Assembly: GCF_910592395.1 (NCBI RefSeq) | Contig: NC_088309.1 | Span: forward strand, 15,376,599 to 15,440,598 | Length of the DNA: 64,000 bases | Direction: 5' to 3' | Source of the DNA: Lineus longissimus | Taxonomy: Eukaryota; Nemertea; Pilidiophora; Heteronemertea; Lineidae | Shown here: piece by piece, positions 23,483 to 35,100 of the stretch | Numbering within the stretch: the first letter of the stretch is position 1 | Layout of the letters: the number at the start of each line of letters is the position of its first letter | Translations under genes and position numbers: made by a program | The notes under the pieces: generated by a model | The model's database searches: none | What the model was told of the DNA's origin: nothing | What the model saw: only the letters and a program-made list of their open reading frames with translations

Positions 23483-26289
23483 AAATGTATATTTAAACAA
23501 CATTCTTTATTTTATTTCATGCTTTAGGTTTCGGACTAAGAAAAAATTTCAGAAAAACTCACCCACTATCTCTGCTCCTTTATCAGAAAACATGCCATTT
23601 GGCAGTGAATGCGCTATTTTTAGATTGCGTTATCAATATGTGGACGCTTGCATAGTGCGAAAGGAGACAAGAGATCTAGAAGACATAACTGGCCTAGTCG
23701 TGGGCCATTTAGAGCCTACGGAGTAACTTTCTAAGTGATTTTGTGCAGTGCCCATGCCAGTTCTGACATGCTGACTGTGTATCTGGCTGTATTTCACAAC
23801 ATAAATTACATACATTGGCTGTGCATGTAGTGTACAGTCGAAAACATGGTGGATTCCAGTGTCTTTCTTCTAACAATGAGGAACCTGCAGAACTAAAAAT
23901 CCAGATGGCAGCACCAGTACTAAAATGTACACTTCCAGTGCATTTTCCATTAGAATTACATTTTGTTGATTTTCTCCCTAAAACTCATCAAAATAGAATT
24001 AAGGACCAATAAAACAACATTTTAGGTGCTATTTCCCCATCACTATTATAATTGACGAGTTGCACTTAGCGTTGAACACCTTAATAAGCCTGGTTTTCCC
24101 TCTACTGTCATCCATTATCAACTGACATGATGTAGTTTTACACAAGGGAGGTTAATAGGTATGTTTGAGTACATGTACTTTGAATAAAGTCATTGCGACA
24201 ATATCATGCATTTTGTAGTCCAGTTTTCATGATCACATCATGTACAGTAGTTGGTAGTTGCAGTAGTTGTTTGTTGTTGTTGTTAGAAGTATAAGTAAGT
24301 AGGGGATTCCAGTAAGGCCGCATCATAGTTTACTGTTAGCAACAACAACACTGGAGACATTTTACACAGAAAAACAGTGGAATGTTCCCAATGGGAGACA
24401 AGATTTACGCACACACCGGTAACTTAAACCATTCTGGCGCTAATCGCTGGCTGATATCGAGTACATCACCAGTCTGCACCATCTTGGTTTTCCGAGAATT
24501 GGTTTAGCATTGTGGACGCCTGTACATCATGTACATGGTTACATAGTTTCGTTTTCAAGAAGTATTACACTCATGAAAAAAGTGTTACTCACAAACCAGC
24601 ACCCCATTTACACCAAACCCACAACATACCAACACCCACACAATCCGATTTTATACCTCGAACAGCCCGCGCCACGGGTATATGCTAGTGTAGAGTAATT
24701 AAGGGATGAAATATTCAATAATCATTGACCCGGGAAATGGCTTTCTCATTACAACCATGGTCCACTTGCCTGCAGGGCCCCTATTGGCAGGTTTTGTTGT
24801 GCAGGTTCCTCATTAGAATTTTTCTGTTTTCACCAAAAGCCCTCTAGTTGTGAAACCGTAAACTGGATCCAGCCGATTGGGATAGCAAACAGTTTCTACC
24901 ATTAAGCCATATATTTCAACAGGATGTATATTAAAAATCTTCAAGAATCGTTAAGTTAGAGTGTCTGTCAATGGAGAAAACATGCTCCTTTAAACTTTTC
25001 AAAATGAGGCCAAACCAAAAACTTGTGTAATACATCGAGTTATTTAAAAAGTTGTTTTTGGATGGAAAAACAAATTTGTCTAAATCTCAGGGCTTTAGAT
25101 AACTTTTTTGGTCAGGAAATCAAGTACTTCCTTAACATTATTGATGCACCATTTTGGGAGTTTGGGGTTTTAACTGGCATTGCAAATACTCCCAACTTGT
25201 CAGTATTATCCCAGGCTGGGCGTACAGATACTTCCAATTTCCAAAGGTTGGAAGTATAAACTCACGTTATGCAATGCATGTTATGTTATGCAATGCATGT
25301 TGTGATCCGAAGTTCCCTTGCATCTCAAACCACAGAGTAAGTGTGGAGCTTGTCCTATTTCGCCACCTCGTCGTCTCAGCTGATAATGGCTGTTCCAGGC
25401 TTCAATATTCATGCTCCATTTTAACAGCTGGACAGCCGACGAGAACCCCTGAATTCCGAAATGAAAGCCCCTGAACAATGGAGACAAAGCATGACAGATT
25501 GGTACTTGAGTTCCTCGTTGGTGGCACTGCCGTGCAGAATTCGTAATTATATATTCTCAATACCAGTAACCTTGAGATTCAGTAACCAATCACAGCTCTC
25601 ACTCTGGGCACGTGCCACTAGGATGACTTCACCGGCCGCCAAATATGGTCAGCTACTATCGTAGTAAACATTTTCATTCATAAAGCTGTACATGCAACAT
25701 CGTTCATTGGCCAGCCGCATGATTAACAGGACTTGGGTATGGTAGAGTAGCGCCACTGGGGGATTTTGGAACTAATTGTGACAGACTGACTATCAAGTGC
25801 CGGTGTAAAAGTAAAATGTGTCCCCGGGGAAAACGGTCCTTCGTTTCCCCAGAGAGAAAAATGTCCTATGGGACATTTCTTCCTGTCTTATATATAGACG
25901 ATCCGGACATTTTAAACGGCCGGACACTTTTTTCTTTTACACCTATGACAGTTAAAACTGTCCGCAGTGAAATTGTCCGGCTACGGTTCGCAGTTACGTG
26001 GTCTAAAAATAAAGGCCTAAAGATTTTGTGGTCCGTCGCCGTCGGCTCGGTAGTGTAGTGGTGAACATTCGGTGCTTGTGAACTGAAACTATGGAGTTCG
26101 AATCTCGGTGAGGGTATGCTCTTTTTTGTATTTCAAGTAGCTTGTCTTTTTCTTTCCTGTTATGTAATATGCCCGGATTATTTTATCTGGATAACGCGGA
26201 GAATTATTGTGGAATTCTTTGAGAGGACCAGACCTATGTCTATATTACCACTGTTTGGTTAGTTGAATGATGTCACTCAAGCAGTCAGC
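23483..26289. other. Gene-free stretch
   Basis: No supported gene. There is a short TTG-rich microsatellite near 24268-24285, several medium open frames without domains, and a tRNA-like segment at 26044-26117. Confidence 0.5.
26044..26117 (+). other. tRNA-like sequence, probable pseudogene or SINE head
   Basis: TAGTGTAGTGG (26051-26061) fits the pol III A box exactly, and AGTTCGAATCT (26095-26105) resembles a B box. The anticodon-loop region reads CTTGTGAA, suggesting His. The acceptor stem and part of the T-stem do not pair, so a working tRNA is unlikely. Confidence 0.35.
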
Positions 26290-28550
26290 ATGGCTCAACG
26301 ACGGGAGACGGCTGGAAAAAGAGTAATTGATACTCGGGCAATTTTTCAATATTTGTCGAAACAAAAATATCCTCCTGGCCTTGGAGAAAAGAAAAAGAGA
26401 TCACTGCGTCAGTCGGCAACTGACAATTTTAAGGTAAACATATTTCCCGTGTTCTTCAAATAAGAGAGTATATGTGCGTTTTTCGTGATGATCTTGATGA
26501 TGTTAGGACTCGCTATGTTTTCTGTTTTACCAAACTGTGTCCCAAAGTCGCACTTAAGGATGTATTCTTCTTCTATTGACATTATATTCTGGGATACAGT
26601 GACCACTGGACAATCTATCCCAGTAATTGTTGTCCGACGGACACAAATATCTAGAATGCAGTGTCTGTAGGACAATTTGACCTAGAATACAGTGTCCAAG
26701 GGACATTTCTCACTAGACAAAGGCGTTCTCCCACATTTTTCTCTATTCAGTGGTGTTTATTTGTGCTAATATTAATGTTAAACATTGATTTGATATATTG
26801 ATGTAAACAAAAACTACGTTTTTCTTTAATAGATTGAAGATAACATCCTCTGGTACAGGAAGAAGGAAAGGAAGAACAAGAGGGATGTCCCCAGGGACGA
26901 AGATGGAGAAGATGGAGTGGTCGTCGCTGAAGATGCAAGGAAATGGCGGAAGGTTGTGCATGATGACGACCAAAGGAAAGAAATCCTGGCATCCACTCAC
27001 GATTCGGCTTTAGGTCTGTAAAATTCGTATCCCTCATTTTGGTCGTCTGTGATATATATGCAATGCATCAATCAATCATTGACATTCCACGCTGTCAGCA
27101 TCTGTAGTTGTTGTTTTGTTAATGATTTATGATACAAAATTGAACTTTTTTTATTTTTACTATACAGGTGGACACTTTGGAAGAGACAAAACGGTGGCAA
27201 AAATATCTTCTAAATGGTGGTGGCCATCTATCACAGAGGATGTATCTGACTTCATTCGCCGTTGCGACAGATGTCAGAGAGTTAACAGAAAAGAAAACAT
27301 GGTTGCGCCTCCCCTTCATCCGATTCCAGTGCAGACGCCACAGTCTTGGGCCAAGGTAGGTAAAACAACAGGTTCGGCATGTTTATTATTGATGAAATTG
27401 TTGGATAGTTATTGTCAGACTAATAATCATGCACGCCGCTTCTAAAAATACATGTTGATCACAACGAGTGACATGTGTCCGGTTTTGGGAGGGGCAAAAA
27501 ATAACTAATAAAACCATTCCTAATTTTATTGTGTCTCTTTCCAGATCGGAATAGATCTAATAGGACCACTGGAAGAAACTCCCAGGGGAAACAAATATAG
27601 TTGCACTGTGACGTGCTATTTTAGCAAGATGGCTCAAGCCAGGCCATTACCGACGAAGGAAGCTATTGAAGTTGCCAATATTCTGTACAGCCTATTCCTC
27701 TGGTAGGAGTTTTTTTCTGATAAAGCTTCTGCAGGTACAATTTAGGGAGAATGAGAAATTCTACTCATATAGTGCATTCTATCAGTCTGATTAAATACAG
27801 TGTTAAATAAAACTTAATGCTTTGCGTTAGGAAATCTTTTGCATCGCTTCATGGGATTTGAATTCTACGGTTGGTGTGATGGATGACTGTATGGTTCTTT
27901 TCTTCAATAAAGGTGTACTCATGGCTTCTTTCAGCTTTGGATTTCCATCTACCTTGATCAGCGACCAGGGTCGAGAGTTCAACAACAAAATCGTGGAGGA
28001 AATTACCAAAATTCTGCGCATAAAGCACAAGAGAACAAGTGCCTATCATCCTCAATGCAACGGCTTAACTGGTGAGTGCGCATGTTACCATTGGGAATCA
28101 CGAAATCACAATGAAATGCTCAGCACCGATTTCGCTCGAATAGTGGTGTGACGTCAATATGACTTTGGCAGACGTGATTCTGCCGTTTGCTGGATTGGAC
28201 CTGACATCACTGTTAAACCCAAAACAGAAGGAAAATGTCTTTGCTCCATGATGGCGTATTCTTCTTTTTGATCTACTTTATTAATAGACTATTCTATCCC
28301 TCGGCCTCGTCTTCCAAAATGGCGTGATCAAAATGGCACGTCGTCAAAATGACATCAGAGTGACGTCACGTCGCATTAAGGCGATCTTACAATATCGGGC
28401 AGAATTTCTTTTTCGTCTATGCATTTTGCCAGGTTGTTCGACCTCTGCAGTTCCTGTTTAATTTGCCTTTTTATTTACAGAACGCTTCAACCAAACGCTG
28501 GAGGGCATGTTGCTCAAGCTCAAGAATGACGAACTCTACACAGCCCCAAA
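26290..28550 (+). CDS. Spliced integrase gene, GIN1/KRBA2-like, 3' end lost
   Basis: Six exons join in frame with GT-AG borders: 26290-26433, 26833-27013, 27168-27355, 27545-27702, 27935-28071 and 28481 to about 28550. The N-terminus (MAQRRETAGKRVIDTR...) leads into an H2C2 zinc-binding domain: STHDSALGGHFGRDK, then RRCDRCQRVN. The integrase core follows, with Asp in IGIDLIGPLEE, Asp in STLISDQGREFNN, and Glu in LTERFNQTLEGM. The Glu codon is split by the last intron. This is the layout of integrase-derived host genes such as GIN1 and KRBA2, or of Ginger-type transposons, rather than an intron-less retrotransposon copy. All three catalytic residues are kept. The last exon runs directly into a satellite array at 28551, so the C-terminal part is missing here. 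Start choice: first ATG of the open frame upstream of the first donor. Confidence 0.75.
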
Positions 28551-29545
28551 AGTGGTGTTGGCCCAACACCAAATTGTGGTGTTCACCGTCAGACAACACC
28601 CATTTTCGGTGTTCTAATGGGTGTTGGCCACATCCAACACCAGTACAGAGTGTTGGCCACATTAGCCAACACCCGAAATGAGTGTCAGCTTCTATTCAAC
28701 ACCAAGTTTGGGTGTTGAACGATGGTGTTGGCAAGTTTCAACACCCATTCTTGGTGTTCAAATGGGTGTTGGCCACTTCCAACACCAATACGGAGTGTTG
28801 GCCACATTAGCCAACATCCAAAATGAGTGTCAGCTTCTATTCAACACCCAGTTTGGGTGTTGAACGATGGTGTTGGCAAGTGTCAACACCCATTCTCGGT
28901 GTTCAAATGGGTGTTGGCCACATCCAACACCAATACGGAGTGTTGGCAACATTAGCCAACACCCAAAATAGGTGTCGGCTTCTATTCAACACCAAGTTTG
29001 GGTGATGAGCGATGGTGTTGGCAAGTGTCAACACCCATTCTCGGTGTTCAAATGGGTGTTGGCCACATCCAACACCAATACGGAGTGTTGGCAACATTAG
29101 CCAACACCCAAAATTAGTGTCAGCTTCTATTTAACACCACCCATACTCGGTGTTCAAATGGGTGTTGGAGTGTTGGCCACATTAACCAACACCCAAAATG
29201 GGTGTCAGCTTCTATTGAAGGATGGTGTTGGCAAGTGTCAACACCCAGTGTTGGTGTTCAAATGAGTGTTGGCCATATCCAACACCAATACGGAGTGTTT
29301 GCCCACATCAGCCAACGCCCAAAATGGGTGTCAGTTTCTATTCAACACCAAGTTTGGGTGTTGCACGATGGTGTTGGCAAGTGTCAACACGGCCCAGTGT
29401 GGGTGTTCAAATGGGTGTTGGCCACATCCAACACCAATACGGAGTGTTGACTACATAAGCCAATTACCAAAATGGGTGTCAGATTTTATTCAACAGCCAG
29501 TTTGGTTGTTGAAAGATTGGTGTTGGCAGGTTTTTTGGTAGTGTT
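28551..29545. repeat. Satellite of serial hairpins, 145-bp period
   Basis: About seven tandem units of roughly 145 bases. Each full unit contains four short inverted repeats built on one core, GGTGTTG / CAACACC. Examples are GGTGTTGG-6 bases-CCAACACC at 28765-28786, a GTGTTGGC-7 bases-GCCAACA hairpin at 28795-28816, a TTCAACACC-7 bases-GGTGTTGAA hairpin, and GGTGTTG-8 bases-CAACACC. Open frames across the array are repeat translations. The array starts inside the last exon of the integrase gene. Confidence 0.92.
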
Positions 29546-29654
29546 GAGGGTGATGCTGAACCCAACTTGAACATCCTACTGGACTAGGCAGAGCTATATA
29601 TGGCAGATGTCCCCTAAGACATTGGTGCGACATGCAAACCAGGCATGCAACAAG

Positions 29655-30075
29655 CAAAAGGGACCAAGCGTGGACACAGTAACTCTAGTGGGGTCTGTGT
29701 TCTGCTGGCGTCTTCCAGGGACAATGGTTGTGACTTGGAATGGGCACAAAGGACAAAGACAAAAGAGGGCAAGGTGTGAAACGGACACAGTAACTCTAGT
29801 GGGGTCTGCCTCAGCTACCCATATCGCCCCCTAGTTAGCTCCCAAAGAAACAGCTGGCTGTTCTGCTGGCGTCTTCCAGGGACAATGGTTGTGACTTGGG
29901 ATGAGCACAAAGGACAATCAAGACAAAATAGGGCCAGGTGTGAAATGGACACAGTAACTCTAGTGGGGTCTGTAGAGGGATGCCTCAGCTACCCACATCG
30001 CCCCCTTGTGAGCTCTCAAGGAAAAAGCTGGCTGTTCTGCTGGGGTGTCTTCCAGGGACAATGGTTGTGACTTCA
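29655..30075. repeat. Tandem repeat, about 170-bp units
   Basis: Three units share GGACACAGTAACTCTAGTGG, TGCTGGCGTCTTCCAGGG, ACAATGGTTGTGACTT and GGGCACAAAGGACAA. The second and third also share CTCAGCTACCCAYATCGCCC. Units differ by short indels. Confidence 0.85.
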
Positions 30076-30301
30076 CCTATTGTTCATGGGACCTTTATCT
30101 CATGATCTGGGCCACCTTGTAGAGAGCGCCAGTCGAAGACACAAAAGAAAACAAAGAGCAAATTTAATCATTCAATGGCTGTATTAAGGGGACTGCATCA
30201 CCAAAATGACTAATTTGTACATCTTTTTTCTTGTCAAATCAATAAAAACGAAAATCAAAATGATCCGAATCTTGAAAATCATTTCCAGAGTTCCAGGGAT
30301 G

Positions 30302-30541
30302 AGGCTGGCCCAAATTTATTGTTTGTTTGCAGTAACCCTACCGACCCACCAAAATCATGCCTACCCAAAAGTTTTTATTGGCCTTTTAGTAATTTCATTT
30401 AGCACCTTGGGAGTTTTTGTTTGATTTTGACCTATAAATTCACTGAAAAGTTACAATATAAAACTATTTGCCTCCCTACCTACCCTGTGTGAATACCATG
30501 GGTAGGGTTACTGCAAACAGACAATTAATTTGGGCCAGCCT
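30302..30541. mobile_element. 240-bp MITE
   Basis: TIRs at 30303-30342 and 30501-30540 match at 38 of 40 positions (GGCTGGCCCAAATT outermost). There is no coding content. Confidence 0.85.
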
Positions 30542-30776
30542 GATAGATTTTCAGTTAATGCAGCAGCCCAACTTGACATGATATTCTCACAAATAGCAAA
30601 TAAAGTGTTGGTGTTTTATCAGGCACTAGCAACCAGTAACTTATTCCTATTCGTTACATTTTTCACTTCTGAGACGTCATCAGTCAGGTCATGGCTATTG
30701 ATTTGGATTTTTTGTCACTTAATTCAATGTTTGAATTTCAAATAGAGTTAAATTCAATCCTCTTGGGTCCTCTCCT

Positions 30777-31123
30777 CCGAAACGGAGCTTCTAACATGTC
30801 TAATGGCTTTAAATGTCATCTAGATGCAAGATAGGGCCTTTGATTAATAATGCGAGTTTATATCATGTAGATCAGAGCTATTTCCACCAAAGAAATCGAT
30901 CATTTGGAAGCATAGGGTACGTCCTCATAATACCAAAACGTCCTCTCTTTCGCAAGTTAAGTGCTGTCTGCTACCGGAATTGGGCCTCAAACAAATCGGG
31001 CCATATCGCCAATTTCACGATGGAAATGAACATTGATCTTCATTACATAAACATGATTTATAATTTAGAGGCTCTATATTGCCACTAGATGACATTTAAA
31101 GCCATAAGAAAGCTCCGTTTCGG
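30777..31123. mobile_element. 350-bp MITE
   Basis: Inverted ends of about 55-60 bases: CCGAAACGGAGCTT outermost, then GGCTTTAAATGTCATCTAG within, at 30777-30838 and 31070-31123. The right arm has a short deletion relative to the left. Confidence 0.8.
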
Positions 31124-32135
31124 CAAATTTTAACTCCGTTCCGGCCCGTTCCGGTGTAATGTTTTTGAGTGTTTCTGTTTTTGAGTGTTTCCCCTCATTG
31201 TTTGGGAACGCTCAAAAATAGATTGACGAGTTTTTCTGTGTATCCTCCCTATTGAAAAGTCATGGTCTCTCTAGCTGCCTATTGTTTGGAAACACTGACA
31301 CATGGGAAACAACCACAGATGTTACACCGGCTTTCTTATGAACCGGGTTTTATGCCTTATTTAGTGCTTTAGATGCACTTTTCAGGGTCAAAATGAAGAA
31401 AGTTCAGATTAGGCCTTGCCTGTAGGCCCTAGCGTAGGCTGCTGCTATACTAAATAATATAGGCCTAAACGTATGGAGATGGATTTGTTTTTCCAAGACC
31501 AAATTGGCTCAAATGATTCAACCATTCTAAAAAACTTACTGAATTTAAACCACTGTAATTTTATTTTAACTAACAAGGATGATTAGATTTAAGAGAATCA
31601 GCAAATAAGACTCTCAGTGACTCTCAGGACTGACTGCATGACAGCTAGGACTCCGGAGTGATTTCATGAACAGGTCGCGGGGGGGGGGGCGACTAGGGGC
31701 CGTTTTGACTGGTAAGCGTAAGTTGTGTGAGTTCTCTATGACTGCGACAATGTGTGGCTTTACATGTTAATGACAAAACATCTCCACGAAGTCATCGGAA
31801 CATGCTGAAAGCAAGAAATCGGGAGAGAAACCATGAAAACGGACCGACATCCTGCATTTCCTGACATCTGCTTCATTGCGCGGGTTATGACAGAAGTACC
31901 CTCAAAATGAGGGTAGGCCTTTTGGGTACGAGACTGATAAGTGTTTTTTGAATAGGTTCAATCTCATCCCCAATAGACAGTGCGTTTCGTTTGTTGATCG
32001 AAGTGCATGAAGCGGGAAAAAGTTTGAAAGGCGGGAATTTTGAGTTGTCCTCCCTGTTGCGTCGAGAGTGCGGTGTCTCGAAGCTCGAATCGAAGAGGCG
32101 TTTTCCTGACTCAAAAGTGAAAAGGCAGCGAAGAA
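31124..32135. other. Upstream region of the SAM gene
   Basis: No gene seen. A G-run at 31680-31689. The last 150 bases before the ATG at 32136 are GC-richer and may hold the promoter, but no TATA box is evident. Confidence 0.4.
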
Positions 32136-35100
32136 ATGGAGAAAAAAACAGCCGCGTGTAGTGTAGATGAAGTCTATGATATCGCTAAGAACAAGATGGG
32201 AGTTGAGGATGATATCTGTCAAGCGTTGAAGGGTAAAATTTTTCTTTCTTGTCTGCCCTTCCCCTTGGCCTTGTCCTTGCCCGACCTTGGACTCGGTTCT
32301 GCACTGCGCACTGCACTGGGACACTGCATGCATGCATGATGTGTGTGCATGATGTCATGCTATTGTCCATTTTCAAGTGGAAAGATGGCTGAAAACAGAT
32401 GACCAGCTTTCTGGTCGGCTGGGTCTGAATAATTGGTTGTCCTGATGAGGAAATCTTGTTTTCATTTCTGTCAGCATGCATGGTCAGTTCTGAGTTAACC
32501 ATCCTCGGCACCAGACATGCCAGAGGCAGAGGTTTTCAATAATACGCTCCGGCTCTCTAGGCCTACCCTTCAGCGACAGCATGTTCAGATCTGACGGATT
32601 GTGGTGGTACTGACTATAGGCAGGAGCAGGGGGTTAAATTGGCCAATTTCATGCCACTAATATACAGTGGAACCCCGGTAACACGACCACTCATGGGACC
32701 GTGGTCGGAGTGGTCGTGTTACCGGGGTGGTCGCGTTACCGGGGTTGGGAATCCCCAGACGAAATACATGATTATTTTTCCCGCCAAAATTGCCGACTGC
32801 ATGGCGTGTGTACGCTGTACTACCATAGCAACGCTGCCTGATTGAGATGATGCACGCTCCAAAGTTTTGTTATCATGCCTCGCAAGAACAGTTCGTCGAT
32901 AAAATTACATGTTACATTCTCAGAATGAGTTAGAAAAGGTAATTTTGTAACTCATTTTATCCACAAAGTTTCATTATCTGCCCGACGTGACGCATTTGCG
33001 GGCAATTTGGTGAATCATCCTCCATGTACCCGACTGTTTGTGACGATTGAAGTAAACTTGTCGTATGATTCCACGTGAATGATGAGTTGAGTAATGCTAC
33101 AGTTTTAATCAAATCTATTTTCAGTCAAAATATTTAAAGAAATATAAAATGATACTGTAGTAAATCAACCAAGTTCTCCATATCACAAAACATTCAAACG
33201 TCTCGCAAGCTTGTTATTGTCATAAGTGTGGTCTTCAAACTACCCGCCGTTTATTATAAGTTCATATGCAAATCACGCAAATCACATGATTTTGCTGCTG
33301 CTGAGTGCGCATGTCTGGTACTGAACTGGCTCAGTGATGAAAACAAACCATGAAAACGTTAGAAAAAGAAAGTTTATTTATTCATTTACACTTATACAAT
33401 TGATCATACCTGCAAAATCACATTGTATTTTTTGTTTTCATATGTATTCCCATGGCCATTGTCCCCGTCTCAACAAAGCTTGGCAGCGAGGTGCTAATTA
33501 CTATGCCGCGGTCGCGACCGATTACGGCAATTAGGCCTGGTGGTCGGGTTAGCGGGGTTGATTTTCAGTTTGGGACCGGCCAAGCCAGTGGTCGCGGTCG
33601 GGGTGCCGGGGTGGTCGTCTTAGCGGGGGTCTCTTAATGGTAATTAGAGAGGAAACCATACGGGACCGGAGAATCGTGGTCGCGTTAGCGGGGTGGTCGC
33701 GTTAGCGGGGTGGTCGCCAACCGGGGTTCCACTGTACAGAGAAAGGGCATTAGGTCACGTTGATCTAGGCTCCGTCGGCAGCCGTCTGCGCCAACCAATT
33801 CTGCTTGTCTTTACAAAGCGATGAATGAGCTAATACCCACTATGTCCGTAGTGTACGTTGATCCAGCACTGAATGTATTCCTCGTACAAGCACCCCCCCC
33901 CCCCCCAGTCAGATAGCTTAGGGGGCCGCGTGCGCGTTCCAATTTTCTAGGGGAAGGGGGTCATTTTGTGATCAAATCTAGGGTGTCAAATCCCCGAGAA
34001 AAAGAGAAAAGGGGTTACTTTTTCAGAAAGATTTCTTACAACTCGTCAATAGGGGTGCTTTTTCATTAAAATGTGTTACCACTTTACTTATTTGGCCTTG
34101 TTTTCCGTATAGAAAGTCATAAAAATAAAAATGAGAATGAGATTAACAAAATGGGTTGAAAAGGTGATTTCTTACCAAAAAATCACTGAGAAAGGGGGTC
34201 AAAATTCAGATGGCAATCCCCTAGAAAGGGGGGTCATTTAGAATATGGGTACAAGCACTGGCCCCCCTTAAATTTCCGGAGTGGGGGGGGGGGCGGGTAC
34301 AAGCGTCATCTCAGTGGATCTATATTTCAAACTTCACTGTACATGTATGTCAAATTCTAGGCTCCCTAGGTGCAGCCGTCTGCGTCAACCAGACTTGGTT
34401 ATCTCAACGCCGGTACGAGCTAATAATCACTATGTCCGTAGTGTAGTCAAATTCTGGTGTGATGGTATATTTCTGAAATCACTTTCACTCTATCCAGTGC
34501 TAATATCTAAGATTCTGAAAATTCAAAATAATGTGATAGGAAGTTTGTGAACAATCTACATTGTAGAACATGTAGAAGAAGGGTGTGCTCTAATAATACA
34601 TTTGTACTCCTACTTTGTGTTTAAAAGCTGTTCTTCCATTGAATTTTTCAGATGCTGAAATTGATGGAGAAACCCTCCGCTTGCTAGATGAAAAGAATAT
34701 TACAACAATGTTGAAGGTGCCCAAGGGAGCAGCTATTAAGCTTCTAACCAAGATAAGAGCACACTTCGAAAATGAATCTAGTTCGTTAGTGACGGAGGAA
34801 TCAGAATTAGAAGAAGAGACCGAGGTGATGACGTCTACGCCATTCCTGAAGAAAAGGCGCCTTATGATGCCCTTGATTAGTTATGATGATGATGATGATT
34901 TCATAATGGATGCAGTGGACACTACGAGAACACAGACTGCTGGTGATGAAGAGGAGGATATGGGAACAAAGTCTGGTACAGGTGGTGATGAAGTCGAAGA
35001 GGAGGTTGCAGGAACACATACCAATACCAGTGGTGATGAAGTTGAAGAGGAAGTCGCAGGAACTTAGACCGGTGGTTATGAAATCGATGAGGAGGTTGCA

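Noticed and set aside
26044-26117. Functional tRNA-His gene
   Set aside because: Only the A box is convincing; acceptor and part of the T-stem do not pair.
28463-29541. Many Trp/Cys/His-rich open frames in the satellite
   Set aside because: They repeat with the 145-base period on both strands and follow from the repeat being free of stops, not from selection on protein.
28551-29545. Tandem array as a CRISPR
   Set aside because: Units are 145 bases with no unique spacers, in an intron-bearing eukaryotic genome.
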